DNA from: a virus
Virus record (IMG/VR): IMGVR_UViG_3300010885_020795
Coordinates: 84,446-148,445 of that record
DNA length: 64,000 nucleotides
Reading direction: 5' to 3' (one strand)
The translations under genes were made by a program, and so were the position numbers. The notes below the pieces were generated by a model, which made no database searches, was not told where the DNA came from, and worked only from the letters and a program-made list of their open reading frames with translations. This document shows, in pieces, positions 17,514-26,354 of the stretch (positions are counted from its first letter, which is position 1; every line of letters starts with the position of its first letter).

Positions 17514-18820
17514 CTGCCACGTTTTGTCCTATTCCATGGAATTTCCAAGCAATAAGAGCAAATGGTGACATAAGGATTTGCTGTCAAGCCAACACGACTA
17601 AAAATCAAGGTGTTATACGCAAAGAAGATGGTACAGCATTTAATGCTGGCCGCGACGAGCTGGAACAAGCACGTAATGCCACACTGATGTCGGAAGTTAG
17701 AAAAAACATGCTAGCTGGTCGTTGGAGTGACGAATGTGGACGTTGCCAACGAGAAGAAGAAAATGGTCTAGTCAGCCGTCGTAGCTATGAAAATGAGCAG
17801 TGGAAATTTGACATAGAACGTGCTAGACAATTAACAAAAGATGACGGGAGTATAGACACCAAAGACTTTCCTGTGGTGTACTATGACCTGCGCTTTGGAA
17901 ATTTCTGTAATTTAAAATGTCGTATGTGTGGACCCACAGACAGTAACGCTTGGTATGACGACTGGATTGAATTAACCGGTACAAATAAATTTAAAGATAC
18001 CAGCGGCATGATTACTATTACAAAAGTCTACAAAGGTTACCATGTGCCGGAATTTGAATGGTACAACTATGAACCATTCTGGACACAATTAGAACAAAAT
18101 ATGCAGAACATCGAACATGTATATTTTGCCGGCGGCGAGCCTATGTTAATTGAACGTCATTACGATTTTCTAGAACGTTGTGTAGAAGCAGGTGCTAGTA
18201 AAAACATGATCATTGAATACAACACTAACATGAGTACCTTGCCCAGTCGTGTTGTGAATCTATGGACACAGTTCAAACAAGTACGCATTGGTGCCAGCGT
18301 GGATGGCATGGGCGCAGTCTTAGAATATCAACGTAATCCCGCTAAATGGGAAAAGACTTTGACTAATCTTCAAAGAGTCGACGAACTGCCTCCAAACATT
18401 ATCAGTTGGCTAGCATTTACAGTCACAGCTTATAATGTATTACACATGGTTGATTTTATGAAATGGAAGTTAACTGAAAGCGGATTTAAGAGAATAAACA
18501 GTTCCTATAGAAGACCTATAGTAACATATCATGTTGCTCATCATCCTAAACATTTAAACATTAGAGTGTTGCCCAAAGAATTCAAACAAACAGTGGTCGA
18601 CAAGTATACAGAATTTTTAGCATGGGTGGAGGAACATAAATTCGAACAGTATGTTGTCAAACATGCCAAAGAAATTGTAAACGGTGTTATAAGTTATATG
18701 AACAGTGAAGATTATAATCCTGAGCACTGGGATGAATTCGTTAAGTATACAACAGATTTAGATAAAATACGCAGAGAGAACTTAATAACAGTTGAGCCAG
18801 AATTTAAGAAATATATATGA
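17510..18820 (+). CDS. Radical SAM protein with N-terminal twitch-type cysteines (5 of 9)
   Basis: A 436-residue protein starting at TTG, whose last two bases begin the previous stop; GAGGA lies nine bases upstream. Auxiliary cysteines are C6, C24-C25, C76 and C79 (FCPIPW, RICC, ECGRC). The core motif is C133-x3-C137-x2-C140 (FCNLKCRMC), with YFAGGEPML for SAM and ASVDGMGAVLEYQRNP late in the barrel. It is closest in layout to the 13.9-kb gene, and the two flank the QueC-like ATPase and the 15.3-kb paralogue. Confidence 0.85.
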   Translation: MTATFCPIPWNFQAIRANGDIRICCQANTTKNQGVIRKEDGTAFNAGRDELEQARNATLMSEVRKNMLAGRWSDECGRCQREEENGLVSRRSYENEQWKFDIERARQLTKDDGSIDTKDFPVVYYDLRFGNFCNLKCRMCGPTDSNAWYDDWIELTGTNKFKDTSGMITITKVYKGYHVPEFEWYNYEPFWTQLEQNMQNIEHVYFAGGEPMLIERHYDFLERCVEAGASKNMIIEYNTNMSTLPSRVVNLWTQFKQVRIGASVDGMGAVLEYQRNPAKWEKTLTNLQRVDELPPNIISWLAFTVTAYNVLHMVDFMKWKLTESGFKRINSSYRRPIVTYHVAHHPKHLNIRVLPKEFKQTVVDKYTEFLAWVEEHKFEQYVVKHAKEIVNGVISYMNSEDYNPEHWDEFVKYTTDLDKIRRENLITVEPEFKKYI

Positions 18821-19542
18821 ACAATTTATTACACGAATACGACACATTAGATCTATTAGACGGTAGTGTATTTCAAGTTACATGGGACTTGGGTCGTCGT
18901 TGTAATTACGACTGCTCCTATTGTCCTGTACATAGGCATGATAATCATAGTCCACACGCTACCTTAGAAGAATTAAAAAAGAACGCAGACTTTGTTTTTA
19001 AGTACATTGGCCTGTACATGAAGTATAGGAATTACAAAGAAGCCAGTATTAGTTTTACCGGAGGTGAACCCACTGTTAATCCTAATTTTATTCCCTTTAT
19101 TAAATATCTCAATGAGACTTATCAAGCAAATTATAAAGATGATTATCTGTGTACATTTGCCTTGACCAGCAATGGTGCAATGAGCGAAAAGATGGCCAAG
19201 GCTGTATTAGAAAATTTTAGTCATATCACTATCAGTTATCACACAGAAGCAGATCAAACACTAAAACAACAAGCATTAGATCGTATTGTGCAAATATTCG
19301 AAGGTGGCCCTGCTAACTTATGTACAATTAGTATCAATGTTATGTTTCATGCTCAATACTTCGACGAGTGTATAGAAGTCTGTAACAAATTAGATGCCGC
19401 AGGAGTTACTTATGTGCCGCGTGTTATTGGAGAAGATCCTGATAGTCGTCCTAGTTTTGCCCATAAATATTCTGATGAACAATTAGCTTGGATGAAAGAC
19501 TATTGGGATCGTAAAAATAAGAAAGTAAACGAAAATGTCTGA
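18817..19542 (+). CDS. Radical SAM core protein, N-terminal half of a split gene (6 of 9)
   Basis: A 241-residue protein with C29-x3-C33-x2-C36 (RCNYDCSYC) and FTGGEPTVNP. It stops shortly after the barrel. The next reading frame (+1) carries a Cys-rich domain, and the two together (386 residues) match the single 24.0-kb gene (about 388 residues) in order and spacing of motifs. It therefore looks like one ancestral gene divided in two. The eight-base overlap would allow coupling or a +1 frameshift. Confidence 0.82.
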   Translation: MNNLLHEYDTLDLLDGSVFQVTWDLGRRCNYDCSYCPVHRHDNHSPHATLEELKKNADFVFKYIGLYMKYRNYKEASISFTGGEPTVNPNFIPFIKYLNETYQANYKDDYLCTFALTSNGAMSEKMAKAVLENFSHITISYHTEADQTLKQQALDRIVQIFEGGPANLCTISINVMFHAQYFDECIEVCNKLDAAGVTYVPRVIGEDPDSRPSFAHKYSDEQLAWMKDYWDRKNKKVNENV

Positions 19543-19972
19543 TGAAAAGAAACTAGGTATGAAAATTGGCCGTCCATGTTGTGGCGGCCGCACAATGTGT
19601 TTTAGCAAGGGCGAGGAAAGTATTCGCGGAACCTTTAGTGGCAAGCGCGAATTCAAAGGTTGGCATTGTAGTGTTAACTGGTTTTTCTTTCATATAGAAC
19701 AGCAAACTGACAAAGTGTTTCATCATCAAACATGCCAAGCACAATTTGGAGAGACTCGCGGACCTATAGGTACACTATCGGAAAGCGACAAGATTCTTGA
19801 AGAATTGGAACGTAATCTTAGAGAAGAAACAATGCCAACAATTATCTGTCCAAAAAAGACCTGCGGTTGTGGTATGTGTGCTCCTAAGAGCATGGACAAA
19901 GAAGAATACAAACGTGTATTGTTCCAGCACATAGACAGTAGTCCCTTTAACAATTCATTGTCCTTAAAATGA
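19535..19972 (+). CDS. Cys-rich auxiliary domain protein, C-terminal half of a split radical SAM gene
   Basis: A 145-residue protein with about a dozen cysteines: GRPCCGGRTMC, GWHCSVNW, HHQTCQAQFG, ICPKKTCGCGMCAP. Its WHCSVNWFFFHIE...G.IGTL pattern parallels the C-terminal part of the 24.0-kb radical-SAM protein (WECSSGYRSIIIREPDG and PLGHIETG). It is thus probably the auxiliary Fe-S (SPASM-like) portion working with the preceding protein. The ATG overlaps the upstream stop; its Shine-Dalgarno is weak. Confidence 0.7.
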   Translation: MSDEKKLGMKIGRPCCGGRTMCFSKGEESIRGTFSGKREFKGWHCSVNWFFFHIEQQTDKVFHHQTCQAQFGETRGPIGTLSESDKILEELERNLREETMPTIICPKKTCGCGMCAPKSMDKEEYKRVLFQHIDSSPFNNSLSLK

Positions 19973-21900
19973 AAATAGGCATCTTTGGTGGCGAGTATGT
20001 ACATAAGCATACCGCAGAAAACTTTACACCTAGTTGGGTACAAATACTATCTAAAAAATATGATGTAACACTAATAGGTAGCATAGACATAGACATGTTG
20101 TCTCTGTATACAACATTTGTCGATCGTGCCAGAGATTTTGATCAAGTTATTTTTGTTGCACCTGCTGATAACAAGTTGTCAAACTCAAATTCAGATGCTG
20201 TAAGAGATGCTATAGTGGCATTAGAAAAAGCACATTCAGTGACTATTTCATCAAGCGATTTCATAAAACATTTATTTGAAAAAGAAGCAAATAAGTTTAC
20301 AAGAAAATCTTTGTTAGATTTAATCATAGCTGATATAAAAGATTTTCGCCCTGATACTATAATAATTAATTCTCATTTTTATAATGATAATTTAGGCTTA
20401 AATGCCATTAAAAAATTAGAAGAAAAATCATGGGGTTTAGATCCTTGGCCCGCAGATACAAAATTAGGCCACGATTCTAGGCAATGCTACTTAACTAAAG
20501 AAAACAACGAGATACTGGCCGCAGAAGTAGAGTCTTGGTTAACTGGCACAAAAGTTTTTATAGATATTAACAAGTATGTAGTGCCTACTGTGGAATCTAT
20601 AGAATATTTTTTAACTCACGAAGCAAGAAAACTAAGAAGACAGCAGTATAAGAATTTTGAATCCAGTGCAACATACTGCTATTATCCTTTCAAAGAAATA
20701 GCAATCAAAGAGTACAGGGGTACAGAACTCTTGGCCTTTTGGCCGTGTTGCATGATGGGAAATCAAATCAATGATCGTAAAACATTCAATGTATTAGATG
20801 TAACGAATCCTGGACAATATACGCCACAGGAAATGTACGATCATCCTAGAATGCAACTATTAAGATCGAATAAACTATTAGGCATACGAGATAAAGCCTG
20901 TGAAACATGTTGGGATCAGGAAAATAGAGGATTGGATTCTTTTAGAGTAATGTCAAAAGAACCTGCAGACATTGAAGACGGCCTAACAGAAATCAATGAT
21001 TTGTACATGATAGATATGACTGCCAGTAATATATGCAATCTCAGATGCAGAATGTGTACTCCCAGTGCCAGCAATTTATTAATGATGGACTACAAATATT
21101 TTGAAGAAAACAATCTTATCGAAGATGTTAACAAATCTCTTAGAGGAAGATTCTATCACAGCGTACCATATAAAGCAACTGAAAGCAAACAATGGTCTTG
21201 GCTAATGGAAAATACAGATCGTATACGTGTGCTCAAGGCCAGCGGCGGCGAGCCACTCTATGACGGCAAGGTAATTCAATTATTACAACGTTATATAGAA
21301 ACCGGTTCGGCACAGCAGACTAGATTATCTTTTCATACTAATGCAACTCAATTCAATGACGCTGTCATTGATATATTGAGTAAGTTTAAAAGCAACGAAC
21401 ATACTTTTAGTATAGATGGCGCAGATAAAGTATATGAGTACATTAGATATCCTGCTACCTTTGATGAACTAGAAACTAGTGTAAACAACTATATAACAAA
21501 ACTAGATAACATTGCAAATACCATGCATTTTAATTGTGTGGTTAGTTCTTTGAATGTTCTTAATCTAAACAGTTTATTTGACTGGGCGGAAAAGATTTCT
21601 GATAATCCGTTTGTCAATCTCAGCGAATTGTATCCTCCTGACAGAGGTACAGCAGTAAAACATTTACCAAAGCATTTATTAGAGTTGGCTCGACAACGCC
21701 TTGAACCTTATATAAACACACCAAAGAATATGCCTAACCTAAGTGTTATCAATATGATTACATTATTGAATACTGCTATTGATAACAATCAAGAAAACAA
21801 AGAACTTATGTTAAAAGAAATAACTTTGTTTGATGAATCTAGAAATCAAAATTTTAAAGATTTTCTAGATCCTGCACTAGTGGAGTGGCTATGCAGGTAA
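19969..21900 (+). CDS. Fusion of degenerate SGNH domain and twitch-type radical SAM enzyme (7 of 9)
   Basis: A 643-residue two-domain protein. Residues 1 to about 205 align by eye with the stand-alone SGNH protein encoded next. The nucleophile block reads FGGEY instead of FGDSW, and the block V His is Tyr (DSRQCYLTKENN), so it is probably not an active hydrolase. Residues about 230-643 are a radical-SAM protein: C237, C260-C261 and C311-x2-C314 form the auxiliary set, C356-x3-C360-x2-C363 the core, and KASGGEPLYDG the SAM motif. Confidence 0.82.
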   Translation: MKIGIFGGEYVHKHTAENFTPSWVQILSKKYDVTLIGSIDIDMLSLYTTFVDRARDFDQVIFVAPADNKLSNSNSDAVRDAIVALEKAHSVTISSSDFIKHLFEKEANKFTRKSLLDLIIADIKDFRPDTIIINSHFYNDNLGLNAIKKLEEKSWGLDPWPADTKLGHDSRQCYLTKENNEILAAEVESWLTGTKVFIDINKYVVPTVESIEYFLTHEARKLRRQQYKNFESSATYCYYPFKEIAIKEYRGTELLAFWPCCMMGNQINDRKTFNVLDVTNPGQYTPQEMYDHPRMQLLRSNKLLGIRDKACETCWDQENRGLDSFRVMSKEPADIEDGLTEINDLYMIDMTASNICNLRCRMCTPSASNLLMMDYKYFEENNLIEDVNKSLRGRFYHSVPYKATESKQWSWLMENTDRIRVLKASGGEPLYDGKVIQLLQRYIETGSAQQTRLSFHTNATQFNDAVIDILSKFKSNEHTFSIDGADKVYEYIRYPATFDELETSVNNYITKLDNIANTMHFNCVVSSLNVLNLNSLFDWAEKISDNPFVNLSELYPPDRGTAVKHLPKHLLELARQRLEPYINTPKNMPNLSVINMITLLNTAIDNNQENKELMLKEITLFDESRNQNFKDFLDPALVEWLCR

Positions 21901-22634
21901 TCGGTATTTTTGGAGACAGTTGGGCTAGCCATACCATGCCCAATACACCGGGAATAGGTTGGCAACAAATTGTCAAAGAGCACTACGATGGTCCTGACTA
22001 TTTCGTGGACAACTATGCTCGGCCTGGAAGTAGTTTATATTTTTCTTATGAAAATTTTTTAGTGCATCACCATAAATTTGACAAAATTATTTTTGTTGTA
22101 ACTTCATCCGGAAGATTGCTTCTCCCTTACGGATGTGAAGTATGTAATGATGGTCTTACAGATAATGTTACACGACATGTTAATACATATTTTACTGCTA
22201 ATAGTTTATTAAAAAAGTTGCCCGATGATCCAAAATATGATCGAGATAGAAAAATTCTAGAAGCCGCTGTAGCTTATTTTACATACATATATGATATAAA
22301 CGAACACAGACATTACAGTAAATTAATGATAGAAGAAATAAGAAGAATACGACCAGATGCTCTTATTGTTCCAATCACAGTTGATGAAAGAATACCAGGA
22401 TTTGAACATCCATGCTTGCATGAAATTATCAATGAAGTCGAATTAACCTACTGGGGTATTACCGGCGATGACATAGAATCCATGGTAGAACTTAGAAGCT
22501 GTCATATGAGCAAAGAGAACAACGAAATATTTGCAAAAAAAATAATTACGTGGATTGATACCGGACATTGGACTCCGTTGAGTGTCAATGAGTTTGTAAA
22601 TCCTTTGTTACCATGGAAAGAATATTTTAAATGA
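21891..22634 (+). CDS. SGNH hydrolase, stand-alone partner
   Basis: A 247-residue protein. I start at the ATG at 21891 because GGAG lies five bases upstream; an in-frame GTG at 21885 is less well placed. IGIFGDSWASH holds the nucleophile Ser and RSCHMSKENNEIF the block V His, so this copy keeps the residues that the fused domain upstream has lost. The following gene is a twitch-type radical-SAM protein. The pair therefore repeats, as two genes, the layout of the preceding fusion. Confidence 0.72.
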   Translation: MQVIGIFGDSWASHTMPNTPGIGWQQIVKEHYDGPDYFVDNYARPGSSLYFSYENFLVHHHKFDKIIFVVTSSGRLLLPYGCEVCNDGLTDNVTRHVNTYFTANSLLKKLPDDPKYDRDRKILEAAVAYFTYIYDINEHRHYSKLMIEEIRRIRPDALIVPITVDERIPGFEHPCLHEIINEVELTYWGITGDDIESMVELRSCHMSKENNEIFAKKIITWIDTGHWTPLSVNEFVNPLLPWKEYFK

Positions 22635-23782
22635 AACACTATTGTCCTTTACCTTTTAATCATCTTGCTATTAGACCCAATGGTAATGTGTATCCTTGCT
22701 GTTTTTTCCGTTGGGAAGAAACCCCTGCAGATATGACATTAGACTATCCCGATTTGTTTAATTCGCATCCTTTTATGAAACAGATTAGAGAAGATCTGCG
22801 AGAGGACAAACCCATTGCTGGATGCAGTAAATGCTATGAAGCCGAAGAGCTAACGGGCAAGAGTATGCGATTAGATTACCTAGCTGACACTAAATTAGGA
22901 TTGAGTACAACTCCACCAGAAAAAGAAGAATTAAAGTATGTAGACCTATCATTGAGCAATGTCTGTAATAATAAATGTAGGATGTGTAGTTATGAGCTGA
23001 GTACAAGTTGGTACAGCGACACTAAAAAATTAGGAGTTGAAATTCCACGCGGTTTGATTAAAAACGGTAATCCTTTAGAGGGTTATGATTTATCTAAACT
23101 AACTTATATTAAGATGATTGGCGGTGAGCCTTTAATGGAACAAGAAAAGTTTATCGACATACTCAAACAATGTAATTTGCCTGAATTAACTATTTTAATT
23201 ACTACTAACACTACAGTAAGGCCAAATGCAGAGCTACAGGCTTTGTTAGATCAATGTAAGCGTATAAAGTGGAATTTTAGTGTAGACGCATATGGCACAC
23301 TAAATGATTTCCTACGTAAAGGCAGTAAATGGCAGGAAGTTGCTGATAACCTAGATTGGTATATCAATCGTTATGGCAAGGATACAAACGTGCATGCCGT
23401 GGTCAGCATCTATAATATTAATACTTTTTACGAACTTAATACATATATTAAAACAAGACATCCAAAGAGCTATATCTCATTTGTAACTGCCGATGGGCCG
23501 AGTTGGATGATGATTGCTAATTTGCCTGAACGTGTCAAAGAGACAATAAAAAATAAATTAGAAATAGAAAATGCCAAACTACCTATTCCTAACTTTAATG
23601 TTATCATTGAAGATATGATGAAACCCGGGGATTTTTATTCTTTTGTTCACATGGACAAGCGATTAAATCTAATCAGAGAAGAACATTGGATCGAGCATAA
23701 TCCAGAACTATATGAACTGATCAAAGATGAATTTGATCCATTCTACGCATCAGTGGATCCTACGGAACCTATCTATAAATAA
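22631..23782 (+). CDS. Radical SAM protein with N-terminal twitch-type cysteines (8 of 9)
   Basis: A 383-residue protein. HYCPLPFNHLAIRPNGNVYPCC gives C5 and C23-C24; GCSKC adds C65 and C68. The core is C112-x3-C116-x2-C119 (VCNNKCRMC) and MIGGEPLM the SAM element. FSVDAYGTLNDFLRKGS is the shared late motif. It overlaps the SGNH gene by four bases and is probably its functional partner. Its stop codon overlaps a TATAAATA late-promoter-type box. Confidence 0.85.
   Translation: MKHYCPLPFNHLAIRPNGNVYPCCFFRWEETPADMTLDYPDLFNSHPFMKQIREDLREDKPIAGCSKCYEAEELTGKSMRLDYLADTKLGLSTTPPEKEELKYVDLSLSNVCNNKCRMCSYELSTSWYSDTKKLGVEIPRGLIKNGNPLEGYDLSKLTYIKMIGGEPLMEQEKFIDILKQCNLPELTILITTNTTVRPNAELQALLDQCKRIKWNFSVDAYGTLNDFLRKGSKWQEVADNLDWYINRYGKDTNVHAVVSIYNINTFYELNTYIKTRHPKSYISFVTADGPSWMMIANLPERVKETIKNKLEIENAKLPIPNFNVIIEDMMKPGDFYSFVHMDKRLNLIREEHWIEHNPELYELIKDEFDPFYASVDPTEPIYK
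23774..23781 (+). promoter_or_regulatory. T4-type late promoter TATAAATA at a start codon
   Basis: Exact TATAAATA on the + strand, overlapping the stop of the 22.6-kb gene and ending five bases before the ATG at 23787, without a Shine-Dalgarno. Confidence 0.55.
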
Positions 23783-23786
23783 GTTC

Positions 23787-24017
23787 ATGGACATTAAAGA
23801 TTTACCATTAAGAACATTACAGTTAGAAGCAGCCAGAGTTATCAGCTCTATGGAAGCAACCAACGATAACATACATAAATTTAACAAGGCAAGCAGACAT
23901 AATAGTCAAGGTTGGTACATAGCCGCTGTCGAATGGTACGTAAAAGAATACGGCGGCATGCCCAGCGAAACAGGACCGGGAAAAGACATTAAGTTTGTCT
24001 ATGAACAAGATGAGTGA
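23787..24017 (+). CDS. Small hypothetical protein
   Basis: A 76-residue protein with no recognised domain. I prefer the ATG at 23787 over an upstream in-frame ATG at 23727, since that would overlap the radical-SAM gene by 56 bases. A perfect TATAAATA ends five bases before this ATG and there is no Shine-Dalgarno, consistent with a leaderless late transcript. It overlaps the next radical-SAM gene by eight bases. Confidence 0.5.
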   Translation: MDIKDLPLRTLQLEAARVISSMEATNDNIHKFNKASRHNSQGWYIAAVEWYVKEYGGMPSETGPGKDIKFVYEQDE

Positions 24018-25176
24018 TTTAAAAACCAGTGAATACGACTTTACTAAGATTCCCTACAGTGACTTAGTAAGAGTTGGACAAAGAACAATGCTGTACCGAG
24101 ACATGTTCAGTGTGTCTTGGCTATTAGGACGTTATTGTAATTACCGCTGTAGCTATTGCTGGCCCTATGCTCGCAGTGATACAAAAGATCACAGACCCAC
24201 TCCTTTAATGTTACACACAGTGGATGAAATTAAACGACAAGCTCGCGAGCGCGGATTTAATAGTTTTCACTTTAGCCTAAGTGGCGGAGAGCCTACATTC
24301 CATCCGGCTTACATTGATATTTTAAATCATTTAAACAATGATGTACATAATACAAACTATACCAGCGTACATATGACATCAAACATGAGCCGTCCATTAA
24401 AGTGGTTTGAAACACAGTACGTACCAGCAGTTAAGAACTTTCATCGTGCTAGTATTACTGCCAGTTGTCATCGTGAGCATGTTGACACAGATAAAAAGGT
24501 CGAAGAGTTTGCTGACAAGTTGGTGCTATGTCAAGAATACGACACGCAGATAACTATTAACATGGTCATGGTACCGGAACAGTTCAATGAGATCTATGAC
24601 TTGGCATTATACTTTCATAACAGAGGCATCAACGTAACACTCAAACCGCAGAGCGATCCAACTGCTAGTCGTGTAGTAGATGGTTATACTCCTGAGATGT
24701 TGGCTAAGTTACATAATGGTATGCCACAACGTGCATTCACAGAAGTTAAAGCCGCAAGAGCAGACTTGGTTAAACGTCCCAAGCCTACGTATATGATTGA
24801 CAGAGCAGATCCTGGATTCAAGCAACAAGCAGGTGTTGATGCACACTACCAAGTGGAGTTCATTGACAAAGAAGGCAAGCCGTGGTTCATGGATCAAGCT
24901 GAGCGTTTTAATGCATTTAACTTTAATAACTTTAATCAGTGGGAATGTAGTAGTGGCTATCGAAGTATCATTATTCGTGAACCAGATGGCACAGTAAAGC
25001 GTAGTTATAGCTGTAGCGAAGTTCCATTGGGACACATTGAAACAGGCTTTAAGTTATACGACAAGCCCATGCCCTGCGGTGGAACTAGCTGTGTAAGTAG
25101 TGCTGACAGTAAAATTCCTAAACGTGCGCCTGGAACAAAGTTACCGTTGTTCCCTGGGGATAAAACCTATGAATGA
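24010..25176 (+). CDS. Radical SAM protein with C-terminal Cys-rich domain (9 of 9)
   Basis: About 388 residues from the ATG at 24010 (ATG at 24001 is equally possible; neither has a good ribosome site). C43-x3-C47-x2-C50 (YCNYRCSYC) and SLSGGEPTFHP form the core. The C-terminal part has WECSSGYRSIIIREPDG, YSCSEVPLGHIE and PCGGTSCVSS, a probable auxiliary-cluster region. The split pair at 18.8-20.0 kb has the same order of elements. A histidine-containing SCHREHVDTDK segment lies mid-barrel. Confidence 0.83.
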   Translation: MSDLKTSEYDFTKIPYSDLVRVGQRTMLYRDMFSVSWLLGRYCNYRCSYCWPYARSDTKDHRPTPLMLHTVDEIKRQARERGFNSFHFSLSGGEPTFHPAYIDILNHLNNDVHNTNYTSVHMTSNMSRPLKWFETQYVPAVKNFHRASITASCHREHVDTDKKVEEFADKLVLCQEYDTQITINMVMVPEQFNEIYDLALYFHNRGINVTLKPQSDPTASRVVDGYTPEMLAKLHNGMPQRAFTEVKAARADLVKRPKPTYMIDRADPGFKQQAGVDAHYQVEFIDKEGKPWFMDQAERFNAFNFNNFNQWECSSGYRSIIIREPDGTVKRSYSCSEVPLGHIETGFKLYDKPMPCGGTSCVSSADSKIPKRAPGTKLPLFPGDKTYE

Positions 25177-25801
25177 AATAGAATTATATAACTGTCTAAC
25201 TAGATTTGGTCAACTATATGAATTGAGTATTAAAGACGACGTCTTTGATTTATTAAACAATATAAAAAAATTCGACTCTGATTGGAAAGTTTATAATCCA
25301 AGAAAGAAAATTAATAGACAGGGTCTAAGCATTACCAGCATCGATGGTGGACTGTCTGGTATACCAGACTTGGACAGCGTATATGAATATAATAAAACAA
25401 ACAATTTACTGTTAACAGAAAGTTCTTTTAATAAAAAAACACCGGTGTATCAATACTGTGCTAAGTGGCTGGACTTCTTAGGAGATAACATTGGGCGAAC
25501 ACATCTTATAAGACTAGGGCCCGGTGGCTATTTTCCTATACACCGCGATAACAAAACATTGTCTATAAGTAATTTTCGTTTGTTTGTACCCATTGAAAAT
25601 TGTAACTATCCTAAGATGACTTTTGTTTTAAATAGAGAGATGTTAAATTTTAACCATGGGTCTATGTATTTTATGGATACTTGTTTGGAGCACTATTTGT
25701 TCAATCACGATGCATATGATGATTCTACATTTATGGTAGTCAATGTAAACTTAACTGAAAGTGCAGTTACATCAGTTCTGCAACATTTGAAAGCGGGATG
25801 A
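25169..25801 (+). CDS. 2-oxoglutarate/Fe(II) oxygenase, aspartyl/asparaginyl hydroxylase-like
   Basis: A 210-residue protein. RLGPGGYFPIHRDNKT gives the H125-x-D127 metal pair, and MDTCLEHYLFNH gives H175 as the likely third ligand; NFRLFVPIEN between them fits the double-stranded beta-helix core of aspartyl/asparaginyl beta-hydroxylases. I choose the ATG at 25169, preceded by GGGGA and overlapping the previous stop. At the end of the radical-SAM operon it may hydroxylate the same product or protein target. Confidence 0.68.
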   Translation: MNEIELYNCLTRFGQLYELSIKDDVFDLLNNIKKFDSDWKVYNPRKKINRQGLSITSIDGGLSGIPDLDSVYEYNKTNNLLLTESSFNKKTPVYQYCAKWLDFLGDNIGRTHLIRLGPGGYFPIHRDNKTLSISNFRLFVPIENCNYPKMTFVLNREMLNFNHGSMYFMDTCLEHYLFNHDAYDDSTFMVVNVNLTESAVTSVLQHLKAG

Positions 25802-25802
25802 T

Positions 25803-26354
25803 ATGAAAATTTTAATTGCAGGAAATCCTAGCTACGGCGTAGCACAATCGATTAAAGAAGAACTAAGTATGCACGAACTTGTATTTGCAAGTCGTAGTTC
25901 AGGTTTTGATTTAACAAAAGCAGAAGTTCAGCAACAATTTGCAGATTTATGTGCGGATGCAGACACAGTTATATTATGTAGTGCTTTATGGAAATTTAAT
26001 CAAACTCTATTGTTAGAAGCAGTTTATAAAAAATTAAAAGCATTGAATAAACGAACATTGATTATAGCAATTGGTAGCACCACAGACAGAGTAATGAAAG
26101 CCACTGATTGGTTGTACAATGCCGAAAAGAAAGCATTGCGAGATTATTGTAATAGTTTAGGTATTGCAGGCGTTTGGTCAGCAGGGCCTAGAGTTACTTT
26201 AATCAGTTTTGGCACATTGAGTAATATGCAGGCCAAACATCCTGACAGAAAAACAATGCCAATAAAAAAGGCCGCCGAGTATATTAAATGGATACTCGAA
26301 CAGCCTTCGGATTTACACATTAACGAAATTAGTGTAGATCCCTTACAAGCCTAA
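25803..26354 (+). CDS. SDR-like Rossmann protein
   Basis: A 183-residue short-chain-dehydrogenase-like protein. The start MKILIAGNPSYGVAQSI resembles the nucleotide-binding loop, AIGSTTDRVM sits at the catalytic-Ser position, and WLYNAEKKAL carries a YxxxK-type pair. It is shorter than standard SDRs (about 250). It is the last gene of the long + strand series, and its end overlaps the tail of thyX on the other strand by 12 bases. Confidence 0.62.
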   Translation: MKILIAGNPSYGVAQSIKEELSMHELVFASRSSGFDLTKAEVQQQFADLCADADTVILCSALWKFNQTLLLEAVYKKLKALNKRTLIIAIGSTTDRVMKATDWLYNAEKKALRDYCNSLGIAGVWSAGPRVTLISFGTLSNMQAKHPDRKTMPIKKAAEYIKWILEQPSDLHINEISVDPLQA

